A DNA stretch of 64,000 nt from CAZAZQ01 sp964489705 (lineage in GTDB: Bacteria > Zixibacteria > MSB-5A5 > GN15 > FEB-12), in the NCBI GenBank assembly GCA_964489705.1, contig CAZAZQ010000004.1, positions 1 to 64,000 of the forward strand, read 5' to 3'. Each line of letters begins with the position of its first letter. Within the stretch, counting starts at the first letter, position 1. Below, piece by piece: positions 27,909 through 36,632 of the stretch. The position numbers were made by a program, and so were the translations under genes. The notes below the pieces were generated by a model. The model ran no database searches. It was not told the DNA's origin and was given only the letters and a program-made list of their open reading frames with translations.

Positions 27909-29192
27909 TCATTCGACGAGGACTTTTTCCAGCCGCTCGGCGATGTAATCCGCATCCTCCTCAGTGATAATCAGGGGCGGAGAAATACGGATAGTGTGTC
28001 CGTGGCTGTCATTTGCCAACAGTCCCAAGTCGAGCATTTTTCGGCAGAACGCCATGGCATCGCCGTTTTTTACTTCAATGCCGATAAACAGTCCGCGCCC
28101 TCGAACTTCTTTGACGTGAGGAGAGCGCGCCGCAATCTCTTCAATCTTCTTTTTCAGGTAGGCGCCGACACGGGTTGCGTTTTCCGCCAGTTTTTCCTCG
28201 ATGATGACATCCAAGGCGGTGTTGCCCGCCACCATCGCCAGAGGATAACCGCCGTACGTCGAGCCTTCCCTCCCCGGCTGGAAGACCATATCCATAATTG
28301 TGCGGTTGGTGACGAATGCCGAGAGCGGTACCAAACCGCCGGAGATGGCTTTGCCCAGGACAATGCCGTCAGGCACGACGTTTTCGTGCTCAAAGCAGAA
28401 CATCTTGCCGGTGCGTCCCAATCCGACTTGGATTTCATCGAAAATAAGCAGCAAATCGTGCTCATCGGCGATTTCACGCAGTCCTTTCAGGAAACCCTCG
28501 GGAGGGATGTTCATGCCGCCTTCTCCTTGCATCGGCTCGACGAGGATGCCGCAGGTGTTGGCGTTCACGGCTTTTTTGACGGCGTCGAGGTCGCCGTAAT
28601 CGACCAGGACAAATCCCGGCGTCAGCGGTCCGAAACCGCGGCGGTAGTCTTCGGTCGAGGAGAACGACACCACCGATATCATCCTGCCGTGGAAGTTATT
28701 GTTGAAAACGATAATTTCCTGCTTCCCGTCGGGAATACCCTTGGCATGGTAGCCGTAATAGCGCGCCGTCTTGATGGCGGTCTCCACCGATTCCACCCCG
28801 CCGTTTTTGCACAAAACCTTGTTGCCTTCCTTGCCGAAGCGAAGACCGAGCTGGGGCACCAGTTCGGCGAGTTTCTTGAGAAAAGTCGCCCGGGTGTCGG
28901 TATAGACAACGTTGGAAATGACGGAAGCGTACCCGTTGCGCATCGCCTCGGTCAAAGCGTTGACGATTTTCGGGTGGCAATGTCCTTGATTGGCGGCGGA
29001 GTATGCCGCCAGACAGTCGAGGTACTTGTTGTTCTGTTGATCGTAGAGCCAAATTCCTTCCGCTTTGCGGACAACCAGTTTCTGCCTGCCGTAGTGGTTG
29101 GCACCGTATTTTTTGTCGTAGTCGAAAACGACTTCATCAGGGATCTGAGAGAACCCGATGCCTGTTTGATTTACCGACTTTATACTTACCAT
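27909..29192 (-). CDS. rocD: Ornithine aminotransferase (class III, PLP-dependent)
   Basis: 427 residues. Transfers the delta-amino group of ornithine to 2-oxoglutarate, giving glutamate semialdehyde. Class III fold motifs: YLDCLAAYSAANQGHCHP (57-74, the ornithine-aminotransferase version), FHGRMISVVSFSS, Asp252-Glu253 in IFDEIQVGLGRTG, PLP lysine 281 in GKAISGG. GAGG lies 8 nt before the ATG. It has its own promoter and terminator. It could feed proline synthesis or arginine breakdown; no arginase or proline gene is nearby. A related omega-aminotransferase cannot be fully excluded. Confidence 0.9.
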   Translation of the reverse strand: MVSIKSVNQTGIGFSQIPDEVVFDYDKKYGANHYGRQKLVVRKAEGIWLYDQQNNKYLDCLAAYSAANQGHCHPKIVNALTEAMRNGYASVISNVVYTDTRATFLKKLAELVPQLGLRFGKEGNKVLCKNGGVESVETAIKTARYYGYHAKGIPDGKQEIIVFNNNFHGRMISVVSFSSTEDYRRGFGPLTPGFVLVDYGDLDAVKKAVNANTCGILVEPMQGEGGMNIPPEGFLKGLREIADEHDLLLIFDEIQVGLGRTGKMFCFEHENVVPDGIVLGKAISGGLVPLSAFVTNRTIMDMVFQPGREGSTYGGYPLAMVAGNTALDVIIEEKLAENATRVGAYLKKKIEEIAARSPHVKEVRGRGLFIGIEVKNGDAMAFCRKMLDLGLLANDSHGHTIRISPPLIITEEDADYIAERLEKVLVE

Positions 29193-29240
29193 AGCGCTAT
29201 CCTCAAAAAAGGCTGTTTATTACCAAAAACATAGCCAAAT

Positions 29241-29268
29241 ATTATATCAAATTATTCCGTAAATTCAA
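29241..29268 (-). promoter_or_regulatory. Promoter of rocD
   Basis: On the minus strand TTGAAT (29268-29263), a 16-bp spacer, then a perfect TATAAT (29246-29241). Confidence 0.65.
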
Positions 29269-29332
29269 GGGCATTTCCGAGAGAAAACAAAAAATATGGC
29301 AGGAATACAAAGCGCCCCCGTTTTGGGGCATG

Positions 29333-29360
29333 AAAAAGCCGCCGGTGCGAAACCGGCGGC
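29333..29360 (-). terminator. Intrinsic terminator of the PEP-CTERM gene
   Basis: On the minus strand GCCGCCGGT (29360-29352), 5-nt loop, ACCGGCGGC (29346-29338), then TTTTT. A second G/C hairpin (about 29314-29329) follows it. Confidence 0.92.
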
Positions 29361-29402
29361 TGATACGTAAAAAGGTTGTTGCCGCTAAGGGATAGATTGC
29401 TT

Positions 29403-30080
29403 TTATGCTTTCTTTCTCCGACGGAGCAAGCCGACCCCAGCCATTCCGGCACCGAAGAGCACCAACGAAATCGGCTCCGGAACCGGTTCCGCCGTGACGG
29501 TTATCGAAGCGTCAGACTCGAACGGCGAGATGAACTGATCCGGAACGCAGCCGGGCAGCATGTCGGGATTGATATTGGTCGCCATGGTCAACGCCGCCGA
29601 GCCGGTACCGGGACCGGTGAAGGTATAGTCGAAGTTGTAGTAAATATCCAGCGGGAAGTTGTCTTCAAAAAGCTCATAGGCAAGCTCCGCCCCCTCTTGT
29701 ATGTCATTGAAGGACGCCTTGTGGGAGAAGACGATATCCGGCAGCGGTTCCTCTTCCCACGGCAAGGTCAGATTGGAGACGGAAATCGTCCACAGCCAGT
29801 CCTGACTCGGATTTTCCATGATATCTTCGATGGAAGGGTAGGTCGGGACGTACGTGAAATCAAAATACAACGCCGCCGCCGTGTTGAAATACATGCCGGT
29901 ATTCTCGTAGCTGAATCGCGGGTCAAGGCCGTAGGTTCCGATGACGTCGCCGCCGGCGTCATACGCGAGGTAGCCGGAGAAGTTGTTGGCGGTAAACGAA
30001 AACGCACTGGCGCTGGTCGGTAACATCCAGAAGCACGCTCCCACGATAACCACCGCAGCAGTCAACAAAACTCTCTTCAT
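29403..30080 (-). CDS. PEP-CTERM sorting-domain exported protein
   Basis: 225 residues. ATG with AGGAGC just upstream. Signal peptide MKRVLLTAAVVIVGACFWMLPTSASA. The body is a beta-rich region of the kind common in PEP-CTERM proteins, with no enzyme motif. The C-terminus VPEPISLVLFGAGMAGVGLL followed by RRRKKA is a textbook PEP-CTERM tail (P-E-P motif, hydrophobic helix, Arg cluster), the substrate of an exosortase that is not in this window. Such proteins are usually tied to exopolysaccharide or biofilm. Monocistronic. Confidence 0.92.
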   Translation of the reverse strand: MKRVLLTAAVVIVGACFWMLPTSASAFSFTANNFSGYLAYDAGGDVIGTYGLDPRFSYENTGMYFNTAAALYFDFTYVPTYPSIEDIMENPSQDWLWTISVSNLTLPWEEEPLPDIVFSHKASFNDIQEGAELAYELFEDNFPLDIYYNFDYTFTGPGTGSAALTMATNINPDMLPGCVPDQFISPFESDASITVTAEPVPEPISLVLFGAGMAGVGLLRRRKKA

Positions 30081-30391
30081 AACAGCTCCTTATAATTTTA
30101 GTTGGGTCGTAGTGTTTCTCGTTTGGCTTTTTTATATGCAATCCCTGCGCCAACCGAGAAAAAAAGAAAAAAATCGTGAGATTCGCCTATTTTAGTGATA
30201 TTTCATAAGTTAAGTGTGCGGGCGGATTAGGGGAGGTATGTGCGAAAACGCACCCTTTTTGCAATTTATTGCGTATTGTTTGAAAAGGAGCCCACGTTTC
30301 CGCTCAGGTGGTTTTCACCCGTAAGCCTTTAAGTAAAAACGGCTTTTCCCGTATTTTCCCAGCTCATGAAATGCCCCGGGTGAGACACGCC
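30081..30391. other. Intergenic region between the PEP-CTERM gene and the TolC fusion
   Basis: 311 bp: the upstream region of the PEP-CTERM gene and the downstream region of the TolC fusion. A short hairpin GTGCG-AAAA-CGCAC (30240-30253) followed by CCTTTTT is a weak terminator-like element on the + strand, where no gene ends. No convincing promoter, RNA or small gene was seen. Confidence 0.4.
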
Positions 30392-32761
30392 TTACTTCTT
30401 GGTCTTCCACAAGCGGGTGAAGAACTCTCGGCGAAACGAATTGTCGGCTCCTTGAGTCGACCAACCGACGTCATGAACCAGCCTTGCCATCTCCAGATAA
30501 AAACCGTACCGAGCTTCCAAGGCGGCGATTTCCGTTTCATAGGCGTTGTCGATGGCGTCAATCATGTCGACCAAACCGCGTTTGCCCGCCTCGTACTGCT
30601 CGATGGTCATGGAAAGGGTTTGATGTGCCAACTGTTTCGAGCGCAGCGCCCGCATGGTCTCTTTCCGTTTGGCTTCCAAATCGTAACATTGACGACGGAT
30701 TTTTCCCATCAGTTCCAGAGCCGCGGCATCTTTTTCAAAGGCGACTCGGTCGAGCTGGGCGCGGAGTTTGGCGCGTTCGTTCGTTCTCTCAAAGCCGAGA
30801 AAGAGCGGTAACGTCACTCCACCCCAGAGAAACCAGGTCGAATGTTTTTCTTCGAAGAGAGGAGGGAGATCCTTTCGTTGGTCGACGTAGTTCCAGGCGG
30901 CACGGAAATCGAGTTCCGGCAGAAAGCGGGCGGTATTTTGGGAGAGACGGCTTTTTTGTATCTCTTTTTCCACTTCGATTGATTGCAAGGTGGGGTTGAT
31001 TTCGAGGGCGTTTTTGACCAGAACATCCTGCCACGTTTCATCCGTCGCATACCGGGAGGCAAGAGTCTCGAAGTTCTGGTAATCCTTCCAAAAGCTTTTC
31101 TCACAAAAGAGGGAGGTATCCACGCTCAGCGGTGACTCTCCCGGCAGGTTGAACAAAACGTTCAACAGGACGACGGCGGCGTCCCGTTGATTTTTGGCGT
31201 TTATGACACGGGTGGTGACTTGGTCCCGTTCATCCCGCCAGCGCAGGAGATCAATTTCATGTGCTTCATCGGGCTCGAGCAGATTTATGGTGCCGGTCAT
31301 TTCAATGTTGTAGTCAACAAGGTCACGGTAGCGCAATTCCGTGGCAAGCAGGTCTTGGGCGTACAGGTATTGGAGATACGCAGCGGCGACGGCAAGCTCC
31401 AAATCGAGTTTGAATTGACGGACAGACAAATTCTCCTGTCGTTTTTGCTGGGCGGCTATTTGGATAGCTTTTATCGCCTGGAGAGAGAAGATTTTTTGGT
31501 ACAGTTCTACGCCGACTTGATATCGCTCCGGTTGCAGCCGTCCGCCGGAGTTGGCGATAGTGTTGTCGTCGAAATGAGTCAGAGATGCCGTCCCGACGAG
31601 GTGGGGGAGATAAGAGGAGTAGGCTTGTTTTGCCGCGGCGATAGCGGCGTCCAAGGACTTGCCGCGGGCTACGTAGGCGGGGTTGAACGAGAGCGCCCGT
31701 TCGATAGCCTGCGGGAAAGTGTAAAAAGCCGCCTCTTCGGGCAGCGGCGCTTCCACCAGATATGCTTCGTCAAGCGCTTCGGTCGGGAGCGTGAGCTCGC
31801 ATTTTTGGACGGCATGTTCGTTCAACGCCAGCGCCAAGCCGCCTTGGAAGCTTGTGGAAAGTTGGTCGGGTTGTTCTCCTAAGAGGATACGCTTGGCTTT
31901 GTCGGCGTTGTAGCGGGCATCGGAGACGATAGAGTATGCCGATGCCGATGCCAGCGCCCCTTGCTCAATGAGGAATTTAGGCTCCGAGGTGAGGGTGGGA
32001 ATCTTGTCGTTGGTAACCATCCGGAAAAATTCGACGATTTTGATATTGCTCATCCCCCACAGCGGCAGCAGGTAGAGGGCGTCGATTTTTTTATCGAGGC
32101 TCCGGTAAGCTTTGAAAAAAGCATACGTTCCGTATTTGTCGTATCCTTCCGCCGTAACGACATCGATGCCAAACTGCTTTCCCAGCGAATCGAGCCTGGC
32201 AAGGGCCGTTTCTTTTCCCGTGTCGGGTGGGAAAAACAAAACGCCGAGCCGCTTGATGGGGAAAAGATCCGAGAACATCTGCAAGTCTTTCTCGTACAGG
32301 TTGGGCTTGACTTGAACCGTCAGGTTGGTTGCAATCGGTTTGCCGGTGCTGTCGACCAACCCTTGAAGCACCGGATCAAACTGGTACATGGCAAGAATCG
32401 GCTTGGTGTACCCGGCATCGAGTAAATCTTTGACTACCCACGGTCCCATCGCCACCATCAGGTCGATGCTTTTCACTCTGGTGAGCTCTTCTGCCATGAG
32501 GCGGCAGGAGTCGCGTTTCCAGCCTGCCGAGCGGTACCCCTCCGGAGCAAAGACGACCTCGTATTCGTCGGACATCAGGGCGGTCAATTGTCGGAGGAAC
32601 TCTTCCCGCAGTTCGTAATGTCCCTTATAGTAGCCGCCTTCAAAATAGCCGAGGCGGAAAACTTTCTTCGTGGTATCCGTCTGTGCCGCCAAAGCGGTAC
32701 TTCCTGCAAACAGCAGGGCAAAGAAACCGAAAACAATTATCTCAAACCAACGTCGTCTCAT
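30392..32761 (-). CDS. Fusion of an ABC-type substrate-binding domain with a TolC-like outer-membrane channel
   Basis: 789 residues. The ATG at 32761 is chosen: AGGAAGGG lies 8 nt upstream and a signal peptide follows (RRRWFEIIVFGFFALLFAGSTALAA); the longer frame begins with TTG inside this region. Residues about 30-335 match the periplasmic PF04392-type binding fold (FRLGYFEGGYYKGHYELREEF, IDLMVAMGPWVVKDLLDAGY, LGVLFFPPDTG). Residues about 345-775 form a TolC/OEP-type coiled-coil barrel (FPQAIERALSFNPAYVARGKSLDAAIAAAKQAYSS in two halves). An inner-membrane pump or adaptor gene is not adjacent. Probably an efflux or export channel with a ligand-sensing lobe. Same strand as yraN/rnhB, 101 bp downstream. 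Confidence 0.87.
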   Translation of the reverse strand: MRRRWFEIIVFGFFALLFAGSTALAAQTDTTKKVFRLGYFEGGYYKGHYELREEFLRQLTALMSDEYEVVFAPEGYRSAGWKRDSCRLMAEELTRVKSIDLMVAMGPWVVKDLLDAGYTKPILAMYQFDPVLQGLVDSTGKPIATNLTVQVKPNLYEKDLQMFSDLFPIKRLGVLFFPPDTGKETALARLDSLGKQFGIDVVTAEGYDKYGTYAFFKAYRSLDKKIDALYLLPLWGMSNIKIVEFFRMVTNDKIPTLTSEPKFLIEQGALASASAYSIVSDARYNADKAKRILLGEQPDQLSTSFQGGLALALNEHAVQKCELTLPTEALDEAYLVEAPLPEEAAFYTFPQAIERALSFNPAYVARGKSLDAAIAAAKQAYSSYLPHLVGTASLTHFDDNTIANSGGRLQPERYQVGVELYQKIFSLQAIKAIQIAAQQKRQENLSVRQFKLDLELAVAAAYLQYLYAQDLLATELRYRDLVDYNIEMTGTINLLEPDEAHEIDLLRWRDERDQVTTRVINAKNQRDAAVVLLNVLFNLPGESPLSVDTSLFCEKSFWKDYQNFETLASRYATDETWQDVLVKNALEINPTLQSIEVEKEIQKSRLSQNTARFLPELDFRAAWNYVDQRKDLPPLFEEKHSTWFLWGGVTLPLFLGFERTNERAKLRAQLDRVAFEKDAAALELMGKIRRQCYDLEAKRKETMRALRSKQLAHQTLSMTIEQYEAGKRGLVDMIDAIDNAYETEIAALEARYGFYLEMARLVHDVGWSTQGADNSFRREFFTRLWKTKK

Positions 32762-32862
32762 TGCCGAATCCCTTCCTTTCAATGTTCCGGGGAGTAAAAA
32801 TAGGGAATTTTAGGTAATTGTTAAAGAGAATTTGAGAAAAGAGCCGAAAGGAATTTCTTCTT

Positions 32863-33249
32863 CTACTCTGCCGGGAAGGCGTTGGGGAAGTGTTCGAGCC
32901 GGTCGCCGGTGAAGGTAACGACGTCGAAACGCAAGTCGCATCCCTTGATGTTCTTGTCGAACAGGTATTGCTGAGCGGCTTTGACGAGGTGGTTGATTTT
33001 CCGAGCGTCGACCCATTCCGCCGGGTGCCCGTAGTTCAAGGAAGCGGATGATTTGACTTCGACGAAAACGATGAGATTATCTTTTTTGACGATGAGGTCG
33101 ATTTCCCAATGTCCGGTGCGCCAGTTCCGTTCAAGAATTTCGAACCGGTGCTCTTGAAAGTAGCGTGCCGCTCTGTCCTCGTAGTGCTTTCCCTTTTCGG
33201 TGGGTGTGAGGGATTTCCCTCTCTTGCCGTGATTTTCAGAGGAGGGCAT
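32863..33249 (-). CDS. yraN: YraN/UPF0102 family nuclease-fold protein
   Basis: 128 residues, typical size. It carries the PD-(D/E)XK-like core: GKHYEDRAARYFQEH, then WEIDLIVKKDNLIVFVEVKSS with the Glu-Asp...Glu-Val-Lys residues. Family function is unsettled (nuclease-like, possibly in recombination). Its start overlaps the end of rnhB by 14 bp, the common rnhB-yraN pairing, so they are almost certainly co-translated. Confidence 0.93.
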   Translation of the reverse strand: MPSSENHGKRGKSLTPTEKGKHYEDRAARYFQEHRFEILERNWRTGHWEIDLIVKKDNLIVFVEVKSSASLNYGHPAEWVDARKINHLVKAAQQYLFDKNIKGCDLRFDVVTFTGDRLEHFPNAFPAE

Positions 33250-33886
33250 ATTCCTTCAACAGTTCCGCCACCGGCTTGAAGCTCTTGCGGTGGATGTCGC
33301 ACGGACCGTGCTCGCGGAGTTCGGCAAGGTGAGCAGGGGTGGGATAACCTTTGTGTTTGGAGAAGGAGTACGAGGGATAGAGCGCTTCGTATCGGTCCAT
33401 GATGCGGTCGCGGGTGACTTTGGCGACGATGGATGCCGCGGCGACGCTCTTACAGCGCCGGTCACCGCCGATGACGGCGAACTGCGGCTGGTCTACCTTG
33501 GGAATGGGATATTCGCCGTCAACGAGAATAAAGTCGGGGACGTGCTTCAAATCCATGACCGCTTTGCGCATCGCCATGAGGGAGGCTTTCAGAATGTTCA
33601 TTTTGTCGATGCTTTCGTTATCGATGATGCCGATGGCGGTCGGTATCCCCAGTTCGATGATTTCATCGAAGAGCGCTTCCCGGCGATGGGAGGAGAGTTT
33701 CTTCGAATCAGTGAGGCCCTCGATTACCATGCCCGGCGGGATGATAACCGCCGCCGCCACGACCGGACCCGCCAGCGGTCCTCGTCCCACTTCGTCCACG
33801 CCACAGACGGCACGGTAACCCTTGTCGAACAACATCTCTTCAATGTGATCGAAATCATACACCGGTTGACTGTTTTTTGAGCTCAT
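33236..33886 (-). CDS. rnhB: Ribonuclease HII
   Basis: 216 residues from the ATG at 33886; a GTG at 33898 is an alternative. Removes ribonucleotides from DNA and the RNA strand of hybrids. Active-site motif CGVDEVGRGPLAGPVVAA (Asp31, Glu32), LTDSKKLS, FILVDG and AAASIVAKVTRDRIMD provide the four acidic metal ligands. First gene of a unit with yraN. Confidence 0.96.
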   Translation of the reverse strand: MSSKNSQPVYDFDHIEEMLFDKGYRAVCGVDEVGRGPLAGPVVAAAVIIPPGMVIEGLTDSKKLSSHRREALFDEIIELGIPTAIGIIDNESIDKMNILKASLMAMRKAVMDLKHVPDFILVDGEYPIPKVDQPQFAVIGGDRRCKSVAAASIVAKVTRDRIMDRYEALYPSYSFSKHKGYPTPAHLAELREHGPCDIHRKSFKPVAELLKEYALL

Positions 33887-34031
33887 TTTCCTTCGCACTC
33901 GGGTAAGGTGATTTTTTCTTGCGTCATTATCAACAAATACTTTTCTCTTTATTCTTGTTGTCGACGAAAAAATGGGCTTTTATTAGCTTTTTGTAAGAAT
34001 ATGTCGGTTTTTCACTGGGAGTCGTGACCAT

Positions 34032-34622
34032 ATGTCGAAAAAGTCGCCGCGCCGCTTTTCCTTTACGATTGTTGCCGGGACATTGAAGGGAAAGACCATT
34101 ACCGCTCCGGATTTGGGCATTACCCGCCCTCCTTTGACCCGCTTGCGCCGGGCGATTTTTGACTTCCTGACCCCGTATATTGAATATGCCCGCTATCTCG
34201 ACCTGTTCAGCGGTACCGGCTCGTATCTTTTCGAAGCGGTCTCCCGCGGGGCGAAATCCGCCGTTGGGGTGGAACAAGAACCGCGTCTTGCCGACGCCAT
34301 CAACGAGCAAGCCGCGGCGTTACAGGTGGATGATGTCCTCTATTGCTTGTGCGAGGATGTCTTTCGGGCTCTTCCACGGCTGGCTCTCCAACAACAGCGG
34401 TTTGATGTGATAATGATAGCCCCGCCGCAGTATAAAGGCTACATTGACAAAACTCTCTCACTTCTCAGCGTGCACCCTCTGCTTGACGACGAGGGGTTGA
34501 TTGTCTGTCAGCACGACACTTCCGAGACGAAAAAAATCAATTTCGCTCCGTTCGTTATCGATCACCACCGCAAGTACGGCAATACGACCTTTACCATTTT
34601 GCGAAAGCCCGACGAAAAATAA
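34032..34622 (+). CDS. rsmD: RsmD-like 16S rRNA (guanine-N2)-methyltransferase, variant motif IV
   Basis: 196 residues. N-terminal RsmD signature VAGTLKGKTITAPD...TRPPLTRLRRAIFDFL, SAM loop LDLFSGTGSYLFEAVSRGA. RsmD makes m2G966 in 16S rRNA. The catalytic motif normally (D/N)PP(Y/F) reads IAPPQYKGY here, so the acidic residue is Ala. Some RsmD relatives may share this form; the activity should therefore be called probable. The ribosome site is weak (GGGAG, about 10 nt upstream). Single gene between minus-strand units. Confidence 0.82.
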   Translation: MSKKSPRRFSFTIVAGTLKGKTITAPDLGITRPPLTRLRRAIFDFLTPYIEYARYLDLFSGTGSYLFEAVSRGAKSAVGVEQEPRLADAINEQAAALQVDDVLYCLCEDVFRALPRLALQQQRFDVIMIAPPQYKGYIDKTLSLLSVHPLLDDEGLIVCQHDTSETKKINFAPFVIDHHRKYGNTTFTILRKPDEK

Positions 34623-34648
34623 AAAAGGCAGGAAGAGATTCCTGCCTT
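34621..34648 (-). terminator. Terminator of the helical exported protein gene, possibly bidirectional
   Basis: 10-bp stem AAGGCAGGAA (34625-34634) / TTCCTGCCTT (34639-34648). The A run at 34621-34626 becomes the T run on the minus strand. It directly abuts the rsmD stop. Confidence 0.85.
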
Positions 34649-34672
34649 AAGGGTCTGCATTTTCCGGAGGGG

Positions 34673-35431
34673 TTACAGATATTCTTTGAAGAACTCTTTA
34701 ATCTTCTCGTACAGTTGATTGGCGTACTTGTGATAAGTCTTCAAATCTTTGCTTTGGCAATGCTGCTCCATCTGACGGGCAAGTTCTTTCATCGCCGCAA
34801 ACTCTTTGAGGATTTCTTCTTTTTTTCCTTTGAGCTCTTCAGGGATGCTTTCCGCCGTCAGTTCGTTGCATTTTGCCACTAACGTTTTGGTGGAATTGAC
34901 AATTCCTTCGGTGTTGTTCTTGGGTAAATGAGTCTTCAAGATGAGGTTCAAGGTCTTGGTTATCCCTTCCATCTCCGGGTACGGGATACTCAGCAACGCC
35001 TTGGCGGTCATTTCGAAGGCTTCGTGCAATTCCGGCATCAGCTTGTAGACGGTTTCCTTGTCCCCTTTTTCCGCCGCCGCCGCATATTCGGCAACGATTT
35101 TAGCGAACTTGTCCCGTTCTTCCATGAACGCCTTTTTCCGCTCCGCTGAGCTGAAATTCGGCTTGAGAGCGGCGATGGCTTTGAAGCGTTCTTTGAACTG
35201 GGCGCCGGCGGCGAGGAGCGCCGCATAGTCTTTGTCGGGGTAGGCATTGTGCCAGGCCGGCGCCATGATTTCATGGAAATCATGGATAGCGGTGTAGCCC
35301 TGCTCGCTTGCCTGATGAGCCGGGCAGCCGCTTTCGCTGTGTTTCTCCCCTTGTTCGTGGGGTGGCGCTGCTGCCATACTTAAGCCGATCAGCAGAACCA
35401 TCGCACTAAAAATGGTAAAGTATTTCTTCAT
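34673..35431 (-). CDS. Helical exported protein with His-rich N-terminal segment, function unknown
   Basis: 252 residues. The ATG at 35431 follows GGAGG with 4 nt spacing; an upstream in-frame GTG lies beside the ribosome site and is rejected. Signal peptide KKYFTIFSAMVLLIGLSMAAA. Mature N-terminus HEQGEKHSESGCPAHQ, then HDFHEIMAPAWHNAYPDKDY and a string of amphipathic helices (KKAFMEERDKFAKIVAEYAAAAE; ELHEAFEMTAKALLSIPYPEMEG). No CxxCH heme site. The clustered His and Met residues suggest metal binding in the periplasm; this is inference. No family recognised. It lies 52 bp downstream of the FAD oxidoreductase and may share its transcript. Confidence 0.8.
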   Translation of the reverse strand: MKKYFTIFSAMVLLIGLSMAAAPPHEQGEKHSESGCPAHQASEQGYTAIHDFHEIMAPAWHNAYPDKDYAALLAAGAQFKERFKAIAALKPNFSSAERKKAFMEERDKFAKIVAEYAAAAEKGDKETVYKLMPELHEAFEMTAKALLSIPYPEMEGITKTLNLILKTHLPKNNTEGIVNSTKTLVAKCNELTAESIPEELKGKKEEILKEFAAMKELARQMEQHCQSKDLKTYHKYANQLYEKIKEFFKEYL

Positions 35432-35483
35432 ACTTCCTCCCACTGGTTGTGTATTTATAGGTTAACGTTATTGCCTGTTTTGG

Positions 35484-36632
35484 TCAGATAACATTGGTTT
35501 CTTCGGTTAGTACACCTCTGGAAAATCTTTCGGGAGACAATGCCGATATCTCGACGGACGGTTTTTTCCCGGTAATCACTTCGCTGGCGACCAAGCCCGC
35601 CGCCGGGGCGTGCATGAAGCCATGCCCGGAGAAACCGGTCACATGAAACATCCCTTCCACCGACGGTTCGAAGCCGATAATGGCGTGATGGTCGGGAGTG
35701 GTTTCGTACAACCCCGCCCATTGATTGGCGACTTCCGCTTCTTCCAGTCGGGGAATCCGATCGAGAGCTTTTTCCAAAATGGCGTCCGTGTAATCCGGGT
35801 CGATGGAGACGTCGAAAGAAGGCTTGACGGAGCTGTCCGCCCAGCCGAGCAACATCCCTTTGGACTCTTTGTGGCAGTACAACCCCGACTTGGTGTCGAC
35901 TACCATCGGAAAGGTCGGCTCCACCCAGTCCAGCTCGCCGGTGGTGACTATCTGGCGGCGGATGGGTTCCACCGGCACATCCGCTCCGACCATCTTGCCG
36001 ATGAGCTTGGCGTACGGACCGGCACAGTTGATGACCAGCGGGCAACTGACGCTGCCGTTGGTGGTTTTCACTCCGCTTACTTTGCCGTTGGAAACTTCAA
36101 TGCCGGTCACTTCGGTATCGATGGCAAACTCCACCCCCAGCCGCCGGGCGGCATGTTCGTACCCCGTGAGGAACTCGTGGGGATCACCCAAGCCGTCTTC
36201 CTTGCAGAAGGTGGCGAGCATCACGTCGTCGGTCCGGACGTGCGGGGCGTAACGGGCGATATCTTCCGGTTGAAGCAACTCGACCGGCAGCCCCAACGAT
36301 TTTTGGAGCGAGACGTACTCTTTGAACTTTTCGACGGTTTCTTCTTCGATGAGGAGGAACATATAGCCGACTTGGTCAAACAGGGCTTCGCTGCCGGTGA
36401 CCTCGTGAAAGTTGCGGAATATCTTTTCCGAGAGCATCGACATTTCGACGTTTACCTTGGTGGAAAACTGGGCGCGGATTCCTCCCGCCGCTTTGGACGT
36501 GGCGCCGCTGCCTAACAGCGATTCTTTTTCAACGACCAGAATGTTCCCGATATTCTCTCGTGCCAGGTTGAAAGCAACCGAAACCCCCACAATCCCGCCG
36601 CCGATAATGACCGCATCCGCCGTCGTTCGCAT
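35484..36632 (-). CDS. FAD-dependent oxidoreductase of the DAO family (sarcosine oxidase beta / D-amino acid dehydrogenase-like)
   Basis: 382 residues. N-terminal dinucleotide site ADAVIIGGGIVGVSVAFNLA (5-24) with the acidic end EK of beta-2; GSGATSKAAGGIRAQF is the flavin-binding segment of the sarcosine-oxidase-beta group; C-terminal GFSGHGFMHAPAAG completes the FAD site. Members oxidise secondary or D-amino acids. The substrate cannot be told from sequence; no alpha-subunit or glycine-cleavage gene is adjacent. ATG with AGGA immediately upstream. Confidence 0.9.
   Translation of the reverse strand: MRTTADAVIIGGGIVGVSVAFNLARENIGNILVVEKESLLGSGATSKAAGGIRAQFSTKVNVEMSMLSEKIFRNFHEVTGSEALFDQVGYMFLLIEEETVEKFKEYVSLQKSLGLPVELLQPEDIARYAPHVRTDDVMLATFCKEDGLGDPHEFLTGYEHAARRLGVEFAIDTEVTGIEVSNGKVSGVKTTNGSVSCPLVINCAGPYAKLIGKMVGADVPVEPIRRQIVTTGELDWVEPTFPMVVDTKSGLYCHKESKGMLLGWADSSVKPSFDVSIDPDYTDAILEKALDRIPRLEEAEVANQWAGLYETTPDHHAIIGFEPSVEGMFHVTGFSGHGFMHAPAAGLVASEVITGKKPSVEISALSPERFSRGVLTEETNVI

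Noticed and set aside
27735..29234. 499-codon + strand open frame
   Set aside because: Antisense of rocD and its terminator; no protein features.
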